From contig CAVXLN010000022.1 in NCBI GenBank assembly GCA_963762435.1, positions 1-64,000 on the forward strand: DNA of 64,000 bases. The letters are read 5' to 3'. Numbering within the stretch: position 1 is the first letter of the stretch; each line of letters starts with the position of its first letter. This stretch comes from JAXDMU01 sp963762435 (lineage in GTDB: Bacteria > Pseudomonadota > Alphaproteobacteria > ATCC43930 > CGMCC-115725). The translations under genes were made by a program, and so were the position numbers. Positions 50,252 to 60,000 of this stretch are shown one piece after another. The notes beneath the pieces were generated by a model. That model saw only the letters and a program-made list of their open reading frames with translations, ran no database searches and had not been told where the DNA came from.

Positions 50252-51375
50252 CCGATACTGTCATCGCCGAGCGCCAGGCGCCCGCCGAGCCGAAGGCGAA
50301 ACCAAAGCGCAAGGCCATGCCGCGCGCGTTTCTGGCCCTCATCGTGGCGCTGGCGGTGGCAGGATCCGGTACGGCCTATGTGCTGTGGCCGAAGGCGACC
50401 GCCTCCACCGACGACGCCTACACCCATGCCGACAGCACGACCGTGGCGCCCAAGGTGCACGGGCTGGTGGCCCAGATCCTGGTTCAGGACAATCAGCGGG
50501 TCGAAGCCGGGGCGCCCTTGGTCAAGATCGATCCCGAGGAATTCGATGCCCGCGTCGCGGCCGCCGAGGCCGATCTCGCCAGCACCCGAGCCTCGGTCCT
50601 GGCGGCGAAGGCTGCGCTCACCAGCCTTGATGCCGAGGAGCAGCTGGCCGATGCTAACATCCAGGCAGCCCAGACGATGATCGCGTCGGCCGATGCGCAG
50701 AATAGCCGCGCCGCGGCCGATCATCGCCGCTACGACACGCTGGTCGGCAGCGGCACCGTCAGCCAGCGCGATGCCGACCAGATTCGCGCGGCCGCTGTCA
50801 CGGCCCAGTCGGATGCCGAGCGCAGCCGGGCAATGCTGCTGGTGAGCCGCGATCAGGCCGCGGTGACGCGCGCCAAGCGCCCGGGGCTGGACGCGGCTCT
50901 GGGCCAGGCCAAGGCCGCCGTCGCACGCGCCCAGGCGGCCCTCGATCTCGCGCGCCAGGACCAGATGCACACGGTGATCTATGCGCCGATCACCGGCGTT
51001 GTCGGCAATCGCCAAGTCCAGGAAGGCGACTATGTCCAGCCGGGCACCCGTCTGCTGACCCTGGTGCCGACCCATGCGGTCTATGTGACCGCCAATTTCA
51101 AGGAAACCCAGACCGAGCGCATGGCGCCCGGCCAGCCGGCGACGGTCGATATCGACGCGCTGCCCGGCACGCGTTTGAGCGGCCATGTCGAAAGCTTCGC
51201 ACCCGGCTCGGGCTCGGAATTCTCGCTGCTGCCGTTCGAGCCGGGGACGGGCAATTTCACCAAGATCGTGCAGCGCGTGCCGGTGCGCATCCGCTTCGAT
51301 GCCGGCCAGCCGGCGCTGGCGCGGCTGCGCCCGGGCCTGTCGGTCACGGCCACCGTGCGGTTGGATCCGCCGTAA
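50248..51375 (+). CDS. HlyD/EmrA-type efflux adaptor
   Basis: 375-residue membrane-fusion protein. Cytoplasmic N-terminus, then a single helix (AFLALIVALAVAGSGTAYVLW, about 26-46), a biotinyl-lipoyl-like half (STDDAYTHADSTTVAPKVHG, VAQILVQDNQRVEAGAPLV), a long coiled coil (about 100-215), and a second lipoyl half (IYAPITGVVGNRQVQEGDYV) with a beta-barrel. STDDAYT is typical of EmrA. It starts at ATG 50248, overlapping the thioesterase stop. The membrane partner is the divergent DHA2 exporter. Confidence 0.92.
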   Translation: MTDTVIAERQAPAEPKAKPKRKAMPRAFLALIVALAVAGSGTAYVLWPKATASTDDAYTHADSTTVAPKVHGLVAQILVQDNQRVEAGAPLVKIDPEEFDARVAAAEADLASTRASVLAAKAALTSLDAEEQLADANIQAAQTMIASADAQNSRAAADHRRYDTLVGSGTVSQRDADQIRAAAVTAQSDAERSRAMLLVSRDQAAVTRAKRPGLDAALGQAKAAVARAQAALDLARQDQMHTVIYAPITGVVGNRQVQEGDYVQPGTRLLTLVPTHAVYVTANFKETQTERMAPGQPATVDIDALPGTRLSGHVESFAPGSGSEFSLLPFEPGTGNFTKIVQRVPVRIRFDAGQPALARLRPGLSVTATVRLDPP

Positions 51376-51386
51376 CCTTTCACGAT

Positions 51387-51411
51387 CCTTCACCGAAACG
51401 TGCGGTGAAGG
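51387..51411. promoter_or_regulatory. Perfect 9-bp hairpin between efflux operon and sigma factor
   Basis: Arms CCTTCACCG (51387-51395) and CGGTGAAGG (51403-51411) around a 7-base loop. There is no U-tract, so it is a weak terminator at best. Position 38 bases upstream of the sigma-factor ATG also allows an operator or 5' leader role. Confidence 0.5.
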
Positions 51412-51448
51412 GAGCGCCGACCGGCGTATCCCGCCCCAAGGATCTGAT

Positions 51449-52045
51449 ATGGTGCCTCGGCCTACACATCTGAGGTTGGTATCTGAGCGGATGGAACCGG
51501 TAGAGGACTGGTCCGAGCTGATGGCGCGCGCGCAGCAGGGCGATCAGCGCGCCTACGCTTCGCTGCTGACCGGGATCACCCCCTATCTGCGCGCGCTCGC
51601 GCGCCGCGCGCTCAAGGATCCGCGCGACAGCGAGGAGGCGGTGCAGGATGTGCTGCTGACGCTGCATCAGATCCGCCATACCTACGATCCGGAGCGGCCG
51701 TTCACGCCCTGGCTCGCGACGATTGCGCAACGCCGCATCGTCGATCGCGTCCGGGTCAATGCTCAGCATGCGCGACGTAAGCTGGCCCTGGCGCAGGAAA
51801 TGCTGGTCGAGCCCGAGACGACGCGCGACGAGCCCGATTTCGGCGATCTCGAAGAGCTTCATGCCGCCATCCGCCTGCTGCCGGAAGGGCAGCGCCAGGC
51901 GGTCGAGCTTTTGAAGCTCAAGGAACTGTCCTTGAAAGAAGCCTCGAGCGCCTCCGGCCTGTCGATCGCGGCCCTCAAGGTCGCGGCCCATCGCGCCGTC
52001 AAATCATTGCGCCGCCGGCTCGACCGGACGGGAACCCAGCCATGA
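51449..52045 (+). CDS. ECF-like sigma-70 family factor
   Basis: 198-residue sigma factor with region 2 (YASLLTGITPYLRALARRAL, DSEEAVQDVLLTLHQIRHTY, PWLATIAQRRIVDRVR) and region 4 (LPEGQRQAVELLKLKELSLK, ASGLSIAALKVAAHRAVKSL). A short linker and no region 1 or 3 place it in the ECF class, in the group that pairs with DUF1109 anti-sigma factors. The start may be ATG 51449 or 51491. It overlaps the anti-sigma gene by ATGA. Targets probably concern envelope or metal/oxidative stress, by family precedent. Confidence 0.9.
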   Translation: MVPRPTHLRLVSERMEPVEDWSELMARAQQGDQRAYASLLTGITPYLRALARRALKDPRDSEEAVQDVLLTLHQIRHTYDPERPFTPWLATIAQRRIVDRVRVNAQHARRKLALAQEMLVEPETTRDEPDFGDLEELHAAIRLLPEGQRQAVELLKLKELSLKEASSASGLSIAALKVAAHRAVKSLRRRLDRTGTQP

Positions 52046-52707
52046 GGGATACCGGCGCGCTCATCGCGGCACTGGCCGAGGATGCCACCCCCGTCCGCCG
52101 GCTGCGTGGCCCGGCCATCAGGGCGCTGCTGTGGCTCGTCTTTGCCAGCGTCGTCATCTACGCGCTGGTGATGGATAACGGCATGCGCCACGACATCGCC
52201 GAGCGCTTCGACGAGACGAGCTTCCTGTTGGAATGGGCCGGCTCGCTCACGACCGCCTTCCTCGCCGCCTTCGCCGCCTTTTATCTGAGCGTGCCTGGAC
52301 GCTCGCTCAGCTGGGCGCTGCTGCCGCTGCCGGGGTTGGTGCTGTGGCTCAGCAGCATGGGCTATGGCTGCTACAGCGACTGGCTGCAGATGGGACCGTC
52401 GGGGCTGTCGGTGTGGATGAGCTGGGGCTGCCTGCGCTTCATCGCGATGACGACCGTGCCGCTGTCGGCGATCCTCTTGTTCCTGCTGCGCTATACCGCA
52501 CCGATCCGGCCGATCTCGACGACGATCCTGGCAACGCTCTCGGTTGCCGCGCTCGCCGCCAACGGCCAGTCGATGATGCATGGCCTCAGCACCACGATCA
52601 TGGTGCTGACCTGGCATGTCGGCACGACGGTGCTGCTGCTGCTGGCCGCGCGCTTCGCCGGCCCTCGCCTGCTGCGCGCCTTCTACCGCCCGCCGGCGAT
52701 GGATTAG
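52042..52707 (+). CDS. NrsF-like anti-sigma factor (DUF1109)
   Basis: 221-residue membrane protein with about six hydrophobic segments (ALLWLVFASVVIYALVM, AGSLTTAFLAAFAAFYLSV, WALLPLPGLVLWLSSMGYG, RFIAMTTVPLSAILLFLL, ISTTILATLSVAALAANGQS, LTWHVGTTVLLLLAARFAG). A cytoplasmic N-terminal helix (MRDTGALIAALAEDATPV) is the likely sigma-binding part. NrsF proteins sequester their cognate ECF at the membrane until stress. It is coupled to the sigma gene by ATGA. Confidence 0.88.
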   Translation: MRDTGALIAALAEDATPVRRLRGPAIRALLWLVFASVVIYALVMDNGMRHDIAERFDETSFLLEWAGSLTTAFLAAFAAFYLSVPGRSLSWALLPLPGLVLWLSSMGYGCYSDWLQMGPSGLSVWMSWGCLRFIAMTTVPLSAILLFLLRYTAPIRPISTTILATLSVAALAANGQSMMHGLSTTIMVLTWHVGTTVLLLLAARFAGPRLLRAFYRPPAMD

Positions 52708-52804
52708 CTCGACGCCGGATCGGTAAGCGCTTGCGTTGCGGCATTCAGGATCTCGTCGCGTAAGCTGTGCTCGGCCTCCTTGTCATTATCAGGGGGAAAC
52801 GCAC

Positions 52805-53756
52805 GTGACGAATGACGTGACCCATCGCCTGGTCGAGACCAACGGCATCCGCATGCATGTGGCGGAGCAAGGGGCGGGCCCGCTCGTCATCCTGTGCCAC
52901 GGCTTTCCCGAATCCTGGTATTCCTGGCGTCATCAGCTGAAGGCGCTCGCCGAGGCCGGATTTCACGCCGTCGCCCCGGACATGCGCGGCTATGGCCAGA
53001 CCGATCGTCCGGAGGCGATCGACAAATACACGGTCTTCCATCTCGTCGGCGACCTGGTGGGGCTCGTCGATGCGCTCGGCGCCGAGACCGCGGTTCTGGC
53101 CGGCCATGATTGGGGTGCCACGGTCGTGTGGCGTGCGGCCCGACCGGTTTAGCGCGGTGATCGCTCTGAGCGTGCCGTTCGTCCCGCGCGGTCCGGTGGC
53201 ACCGACCACGGTGATGCCGCAAACCGACGACGCGCTGTTCTACCAGCTCTACTTCCAAGCGCCGGGCCTTGCCGAGGCCGAGCTCGAGCGCGACCCGGGC
53301 CTCGCCATTCGCCGCATGCTCTTCTCATCCTCCGGTGACTCGCCGCCACGCCAGGGCGTCGGCATGGTGCCGCGCGAGGGCGGGTTCCTCGCGCGCATGC
53401 TGACGCCCGAAATCCTGCCGCCCTGGCTCGGCGAGGAGGATATCGGTTTCTACGCCGCGGAATTTGCCCACACGGGATTTCGCGGCGGCCTCAACTGGTA
53501 CCGCAACATCGATCTCAATTGGGAGCTGACGGCGCCCTATGCCGGCGCTCCGGTGACCATTCCGGCCCTTTATGTCGCGGGCGACCGCGACCTGGTCGTG
53601 GCCTCCCGCAACATGGACCAACTCGTGGCACAGCAGGCGACGTTCGTTCCCCGCCTGCGCGGTCCCATAATGTTGCCGGGCTGCGGCCACTGGACCCAGC
53701 AGGAACGGCCGCGCGAGGTCAACGCGGCGATGATCGAGTTCCTGCAGGGGCTTTAG
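52805..53756 (+). pseudogene. Epoxide hydrolase, disrupted by a small deletion
   Basis: GTG 52805 (GGGGGAAA upstream) opens HRLVETNGIRMHVAEQGAGP, VILCHGFPESWYSWRHQL and the nucleophile elbow VLAGHDWGATVVW (Asp). The frame stops at 53150-53152 in CGGTTTAG. The continuation, DRFSAVIALSVPFVPRG, WYRNIDLNWELTAPYAG, ALYVAGDRDLVV and MLPGCGHWTQQERP, is in the next frame to 53756. Family members usually read WxxALLRPDRF; here the bases for about four residues are missing, which suggests a deletion of about 11 bases. As written, the gene cannot make the acid and His in one chain. Confidence 0.8.
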
Positions 53757-54370
53757 CCGGCCGCGCGAAGACCGACGGGGTTCGGCGCGAAGGGGAAGAA
53801 ACCGGGCAGCGCTTCGATCCGCCCCAGCCAGGCCGTGACGTTCCCGTAGCTGGAAAGCTCGACATTCCCTTCGGGTGCGGCGGCGATGTAGCTGTAGAGC
53901 GCCACATCGGCGATGGTCGGCCGGTCGGCAGCGATGAAGCGCCGCCCCTCAAGCTCGGCGTCGATCAGCGTCAGGATCGCATGGGCGCGATTGATCACTT
54001 CCTCGGCGTTGAGCTTGGCGCCGAACAGCGTGATCAGGCGCGCCGCGGCCGGGCCATAGGCGATCTGTCCGGCGGAGACCGACAGCCAGCGCTGCACAGC
54101 GGCCGACCCTTGCGCATCGTCCGGAAGCCAATCCGTCTTGCCGAATTTCTTGGCGATATAGACGAGGATCGCGTTGGAATCGGGGATGGCGATGCCGTCA
54201 TCCTCGAGCACGGGCAATTGTCCGAAGCGGTTGAGCTTGAGGAATTCCGGCGTCTTGTGCGCCCCTTGCTTCAACGGCGTATGGACGATCTCCACCGGCA
54301 GATTCAGAAGCGAGATGAACAGGCGGGCGCGGTGGGCATGGCCGGATGGCGTGTCGTAGTAAAGCTTCAT
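53753..54370 (-). CDS. Glutathione S-transferase
   Basis: 205-residue GST. The thioredoxin-like N-terminal domain has MKLYYDTPSGHAHRARLFIS (active-site Ser/Tyr region), NRFGQLPVLEDDGIAIPDSN (cis-Pro and Gln/Asp-Ser for glutathione) and AILVYIAKKFG. The helical C-terminal domain has RRFIAADRPTIADVALYSYI, the conserved N-capping box. The class resembles alphaproteobacterial beta/theta-like GSTs. It is convergent with the broken epoxide hydrolase, overlapping by four bases; both would act on electrophiles. Confidence 0.92.
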   Translation of the reverse strand: MKLYYDTPSGHAHRARLFISLLNLPVEIVHTPLKQGAHKTPEFLKLNRFGQLPVLEDDGIAIPDSNAILVYIAKKFGKTDWLPDDAQGSAAVQRWLSVSAGQIAYGPAAARLITLFGAKLNAEEVINRAHAILTLIDAELEGRRFIAADRPTIADVALYSYIAAAPEGNVELSSYGNVTAWLGRIEALPGFFPFAPNPVGLRAAG

Positions 54371-54569
54371 TGACGGTTCTCCGATCTCGATCGAGCCGGG
54401 CGGAGCGTCGCCCGGAGATGGACGAGTAGTCCTTGCGCCATGCGTACTGAACCGTCGTATTGCGCACGAAACTATTCCGGCTTCTGCAATAATCGCGGGC
54501 AGGATCTTGATCTAGAAGCCCTTGGCGCTTCACCCTAGAATGGAAGCCGAACTGCAGGGGGCTTTCGCC

Positions 54570-55016
54570 ATGAGCGCTTCGGGCATCGCGATCTCGGACT
54601 CGCGGCTACGCCGGCTGTACGACTATTGGCTGAGCAAGAAGGGCGATCGGATCGCTCCCAGCCGCGCCGATATCGAGCCGGGCGAGATCGTCGAGCTGCT
54701 GCCCTGGGTCTTCCTGATGGAGAAGGTCGGGACCCGCCTGCGCTATCGCCTGGTCGGCGAGGCGTTCCGCGAGGTCTATGGCGCCAGGCTGATGGGGATG
54801 TATATCGACGAGGTCGATCTCGATCACATCACCGCCGCCTATATCGGCGAATATGAAGAGGCCGAGCGCGCGCTCGCTCCCGTCGCGCGCACATGGAGTT
54901 TCACCAAGCATGACGGGCGGCATCTGGACTATGAGCGGCTGATCCTGCCGCTGTCGCCGGACAACCGGACCATCAACATGTTTCTGGGCGGTGCCATGGG
55001 GTTCGGCTACGGCTGA
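54570..55016 (+). CDS. PAS-fold (PAS_5) domain protein
   Basis: 148 residues from ATG 54570 (GCAGGGGG upstream; a frame from 54522 is less likely). It matches the short alphaproteobacterial PAS_5 proteins: LRRLYDYWLSKKGDRIAPSR at the start, EIVELLPWVFLMEKVGTRLR, YRLVGEAFREVYGARLMGMY, and YERLILPLSPDNRTINMFLG at the end. No output domain is present. It is probably a cytoplasmic sensor subunit. It is convergent with the sensor kinase at 55038, 21 bases away. Confidence 0.8.
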   Translation: MSASGIAISDSRLRRLYDYWLSKKGDRIAPSRADIEPGEIVELLPWVFLMEKVGTRLRYRLVGEAFREVYGARLMGMYIDEVDLDHITAAYIGEYEEAERALAPVARTWSFTKHDGRHLDYERLILPLSPDNRTINMFLGGAMGFGYG

Positions 55017-55037
55017 GGGTTGTATTAGTTGAGCTGA

Positions 55038-56834
55038 TCAGAGCGGGGCGCCCAGCGGGTGCGGCTGCTCCTCGGGATCGTCGGGCTCGGTCACACGCGG
55101 CAACAGCATGCGCACGATGGTGCCGACCCCTTCTCGGCTGTCGATGGTGATCTTGCCGCCCGATTGCTGCACGAAGCCGAACACTTGCGACAGGCCGAGG
55201 CCGGAGCCGTCGCCGACCGGTTTGGTGGTGAAGAAGGGATCGAAGGCGCGGGCCGCCACTTGCGGCGACATGCCGGTGCCGGTATCGGCCACCGCGAGCT
55301 CGACGGCACCGTCGGAGAGCCCGCTGCGCCCCGCCTCGGCCGGTTCGACATTGCGTGTGCTGAGCTTGAGCGTCCCGCCGCGCGGCATCGCCTCGCGGGC
55401 ATTCAGCACGAGATTGAGAATGGCCGATTGCAGCTGCAACGGATCGATCCGCGTGAGCCAGAGCCGCTCGCCGAGGGCCAAGCGCAGCGGCACCGATTCC
55501 CCGCGGATACGGTCGAGCAGCTCGCCGATCTCGCCGATCATGCGGTTGATGTCGACCGTGACCGGATGGAGCCGCTGGCGCCTGGCATAGGCCAGAAGCT
55601 GGGCCGTGAGGCGCGAGCCGCGCTCGGCGGCGCGGCTGGCCGAGCGGACCATGCGCAGTGCCTTGGGATTGCCGTCGAGCTCCGGCGCCAGGAGATCGAG
55701 ATTGCCCGCGACGACGGTCAAGAGATTGTTGAAATCATGCGCGATGCCGCCGGTCATCTGGCCGATCAGCTCCATCTTCTGCGATTGCTGCAGGGCCTCG
55801 TCGGTGCGGCGCCGCAAGCCGAGGTCGCGGATCACCAGGATCGCCAGCAGTGCTGCCAGCAGGACCGAGCCGAAGCCGCCGATGGCCGCGATCAGCACTG
55901 GCCGGCTGACGACGCTGATCGTCTCTGCCGCCGGCAGCAGCAGTACCGACCAGCCGCTCAGCGCGGAGCTGCGATAGAGGCCGCTCAACGGCGCGCCGGC
56001 GGCATCGGTCTCGGCGATGCTGCCTTCGGCACTGGCGAGGAATGTGCGGCGCGCGGCCAGCCCGATGGTGCGGCCGACGGCACCGGGATCGGCGGAATCG
56101 GCAAGGATGATGCCGTTCCGATCGATGAGCTGCAGCCGCGCCGCCGGCATCTGCGCGGCCGCGAGCGGATCGGCATTCACCGCCGCCTGCAACATCGCCT
56201 CGAGCGCCGGCGGGGCGATGAGGGCGGCGACCAGCAGGCTCGACCCGTCCTGCGGTGCGGGTGCGATCAGGAGGATGCCGTCGCGCGGCGACACCACGCC
56301 CGGCGCCACATAGCCCGAGACCGAGGGGGCCCTGGCCGAGAGGATCGCGCCGAGATCGATGCCGGTGCTGATCTGCGGCAGGAAGGAGGGCTTGCCGGGC
56401 CAGGTGTCGGCCAGGATGCCGCCAGTGCTGCCTTCGACCAGCGCCACGCTGTTCCAATCCTTGGCGACCAGGATCGCGCGCTGCGCCTCATCCTCGAATG
56501 AGGCGAGCCGGGCGGCATCGACCGGGCCGGCGCGCAGCGCCGGGGAGCTGGCGAGCCATTGCAGCAGCTTGAGCTCGGGCGCCAGCGAGCGGTCGACCTC
56601 GCCCAGCACGGCCTGAACGCGCAGGCGCGACATCGATTCCGTCGTCTCGCGCTGATCGCGCGCCAGGATCGTGACCAGCACGGTCGACATGATGACGAGC
56701 GGCAGGATGCCGGCCAGCGCCAGGCTGGCCACACCCAATGTGTATCGGCCGCGCGGCTGGGCCGGCCGAAACTCCGGCGAGGCGAAACGCCCGCGCTCCT
56801 CCTCGTCGTGCCGCGGTTCCCGCAGCAAATTCAT
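55038..56834 (-). CDS. Membrane sensor histidine kinase with extracytoplasmic Cache-like domain
   Basis: 598 residues. Two membrane helices (LGVASLALAGILPLVIMSTV at about 34-57 and PVLIAAIGGFGSVLLAALLA at about 315-335) flank a periplasmic sensor of about 255 residues with a double-Cache look (LQLIDRNGIILADSADPGAV, GLYRSSALSGWSVLLLP). The HisKA phospho-His is in MTGGIAHDFNNLLTVV, and the ATPase has NLVLNAREAMPRGG, DTGTGMSPQV and GDGSGLGLSQVFGF. No receiver domain or response regulator gene is adjacent, so its partner is elsewhere. Confidence 0.9.
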   Translation of the reverse strand: MNLLREPRHDEEERGRFASPEFRPAQPRGRYTLGVASLALAGILPLVIMSTVLVTILARDQRETTESMSRLRVQAVLGEVDRSLAPELKLLQWLASSPALRAGPVDAARLASFEDEAQRAILVAKDWNSVALVEGSTGGILADTWPGKPSFLPQISTGIDLGAILSARAPSVSGYVAPGVVSPRDGILLIAPAPQDGSSLLVAALIAPPALEAMLQAAVNADPLAAAQMPAARLQLIDRNGIILADSADPGAVGRTIGLAARRTFLASAEGSIAETDAAGAPLSGLYRSSALSGWSVLLLPAAETISVVSRPVLIAAIGGFGSVLLAALLAILVIRDLGLRRRTDEALQQSQKMELIGQMTGGIAHDFNNLLTVVAGNLDLLAPELDGNPKALRMVRSASRAAERGSRLTAQLLAYARRQRLHPVTVDINRMIGEIGELLDRIRGESVPLRLALGERLWLTRIDPLQLQSAILNLVLNAREAMPRGGTLKLSTRNVEPAEAGRSGLSDGAVELAVADTGTGMSPQVAARAFDPFFTTKPVGDGSGLGLSQVFGFVQQSGGKITIDSREGVGTIVRMLLPRVTEPDDPEEQPHPLGAPL

Positions 56835-57017
56835 GGCGGCGCTACCCGTGATCCGTCCTCGATGACCAATGGGCGGCGAGCCGCTCCGTCAAGGCTCAGG
56901 TGCTCTGGACCGATGATCTATGGATGCCGCAGCACGGGCCGGCCGCACGGCATAGACGATGGCCGAACGGATACTACCATTGTCCGCTTGAATCGCTCGC
57001 TTTTATTCGCCCCCGCC

Positions 57018-60000
57018 CTATTCGGCCGGCTGATGGGTCGAGGGTGGAGAACCCACGAGATGGCCGAGACGGCGAACCAGCCAGCGCTGGATATCGTCGA
57101 CGAAAGTATAGGCGACCGGGATGAAGACGAGGCTCAAGAGCGTCGAAGTGGCAAGGCCGCCCGCCACCGTGATCGCCATCGGCGCCCGGAAATCCGCATC
57201 CTCGCCGAACCGGAGCGCGATCGGCATCATGCCGGCGATCATCGCGATCGTGGTCATCAGGATCGGTTGGGCACGCTTGCTGCCGGCCTCGATGAGCGCT
57301 TCGCGCCGCGGCAGCCCGTGCTCGCGGATTGCCAGGATGGCGTAATCGACGAACAGGATCGAGTTCTTGGTGACGATGCCCATCAGCATCATGAGCCCGA
57401 TCAGCACCGAGAGCGACATGCTGTCGCCGGTGCAGAGCAGGCCCGCGATGGCGCCGCCGATCGAGAGCGGCAAGGCGCCCATGATCGTGATCGGCTGCAG
57501 GAAGCTTTGGAACAGCAGCACCAGCACGCCCAGCACCAGCAAGATGCCGGCGGCGAAGGCCAAGCCGAACTGGCCGAACACATCCTCCATTTCCTTGGTC
57601 TGGCCCGAGGCTTCGAGCTTGATGCCCGGCGGCAGGTGCTGAAGGATCGGCAGCGCATGGACCGCGACATTGGCGGGCCCGAGCGGGGCACCCGAGAGAT
57701 CGGCGCCGATCTGGACCTCGCGCGCCCGGTTGTAGCGCTTGACCTCGGACGTGCCGCTGCCGATCGAGACCTCGGCCACGGAATCGAGCGGCACCGTACC
57801 GCCCATGGCGGTCGCCACGCGCAGATTGCGGATCTGGCTGATATCGCCGCGCGCATCGTTCGCGATCTCGACCCGGATCGGGATCTGGCGGTCCGGCAGG
57901 TTGAACTTGGCGAGGTTGGCGTTGATCTCGCCCAGCGTGGCGAGCCGGGCGACATTGCCGATATCGGCGACCGAGACGCCGAGCTCCGACGCGCGGTCAT
58001 AAAGCGGGCGGATCTGCAGCTCCGGACGAAGCAGGCTGGCCGAGGTCTTGATGTTGGAAAGGTTGGGTATCGACGCCATCTGGCGCGTGAGCGCGTCGCC
58101 CACCGCGGTCAGCACCTTGGGATCGTCGCCGGTCAGCACGACGGTCAGATCCTGCCCGCCGCCATTGCCGAAATTGTAGCGAATGCCGGGCACCGCCTTG
58201 AGCTTGAGGCTGAGATCCTTCTCGACCTCCTGCTGGCGCCGGGTGCGGTCGGCGCGAGGCACCAGCGAGATGGTGCCGCGGGCCAGCCGCACATCGCCGT
58301 TGGTGCCGCCGCCGATCGAGATGAAGACGCTCTTGACCTCAGGCTCTTTGCTGATAACCGCCGAGACTTGCTGCATGGCCCGGATCGTCTCGTCCAGCGT
58401 CGAGCCGGGCGGCAGCTCGAGCGAGAGATTCGACAGCGACTCATCCTCGGGCGGGATGAAATCGGTCGGCAGCAAGGTCGCGAGTGCCACCGATCCGACA
58501 AAGAAGGCGACGGCGCAGCCGGTCGAGATCCAGCGATGGTCGAGTGCTGAGGAGAGCAGCCGGAGATAGAGCCGCAGCCACAGCGGCGGCTCGCGCTCGA
58601 CATGGCCGTGATCGCGCCCGAAATATGCGGCCATCATCGGCGTGATGAGGCGCGCCACCAACAGCGAGAACAGCACGGCCACCGCAACGGTGACACCGAA
58701 CTGCCGGAAATATTGCCCGGCGATACCGCCCATGAAGCTGACCGGCAGGAAGACTGCGACGATGGTCATGGTCGTGGCGACGACCGCGAGGCCGATCTCG
58801 TCGGCCGCCTCGAGTGCGGCACGATAGGCGGGCTTTCCCATCCGCATGTGGCGCACGATGTTCTCGATCTCGACGATCGCGTCATCGACCAGGATGCCGA
58901 CGACGAGCGTCAGCGCCAGCAGCGAAATGAAATTGAGCGAGAAGCCCGCCGCTGCCATCGGAAAGAACGTCGGAAACACGGAAAGCGGGAGCGCAAAGCC
59001 GACAATGACGGTGGCGCGCCAGTCGCGCAGGAACACGAACACGACGATGATCGCGAGCACGGCACCGAGGATGAGTGCCTCCATCGAGGCGCGATAGGCG
59101 TTCTCGTCGAATTCGGCGAGCGAGAAGATCTGCTGAAACTTGGTCGTCGGATGCGCCGCCTGAATGGCATCGATCTCCTTGACCACGGCATGGGCCACGG
59201 TCACATCGCTGGAGCCGTTCGAGCGGCTGACGAAGAAGGCCACGACCGGCTTGCCGTCGAGCAGGCCGGCATGGCGCTGTTCGGCATAGCCGTCGGTGAT
59301 ACTGCCGAGATCGGAGAGCCGCGCCGTCCGATGGTTGGGCAGTGCGATCGTCATGTTGCGCAGCTGATCGACGCTTTCGACCGAGCCCAAGGCGCGGATC
59401 GATTGTTCCGAGGCACCGATCGTGGCCCGGCCGCCCGGCATGTTGGCGTTGACCGCGCGGATCTGTTTGTTGACGTCATCGACCGTGAGGCCGAGGGCGA
59501 TCAGCCTTTCGGGCTTGAGATCGACGCGGATCTCGCGGTCGGCCCCGCCATAGCGGTCGACCTGGGCGACCCCGCTCACCGACAGAAGCTGGCGCGACAC
59601 GTCGTTATCGACGAACCAGCCGAGGTCGGAGACCGACATGGTCGGCGAGGACACGGTGTAGCCCAGCACCTCGCCGCCGCTGACATCGATGCGCTGGACC
59701 TGCGGCTCGTCGATCGTCTGGGGCAGGTTCTCGCGCGCCTTGGCGACGGCGTCGCGCACATCGTTGACGGCCCGGTCGGTGTTGGTGCCGATCAGGAACT
59801 GGATTTGCGTGCGCGACACGCCTTCGGTCACGGTCGAGACCATATGGTCGATGCCGCCGAGGCTGGCGACCGAATCCTCGACCACGCGGGTCACCTGGGT
59901 CTCGAGCTCGGCTGGTGCCGCACCCGATTGCGTCACGACGACATCGACCAGCGGGAAGTCGAGATTCGGCGTATTCGTGATCGGCAGGATCAGAAATGAG

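Noticed and set aside
56559..58550. 663-residue open frame antisense to the RND permease and sensor kinase
   Set aside because: Translation is His/Asp/Arg-rich noise; the minus strand holds both genes.
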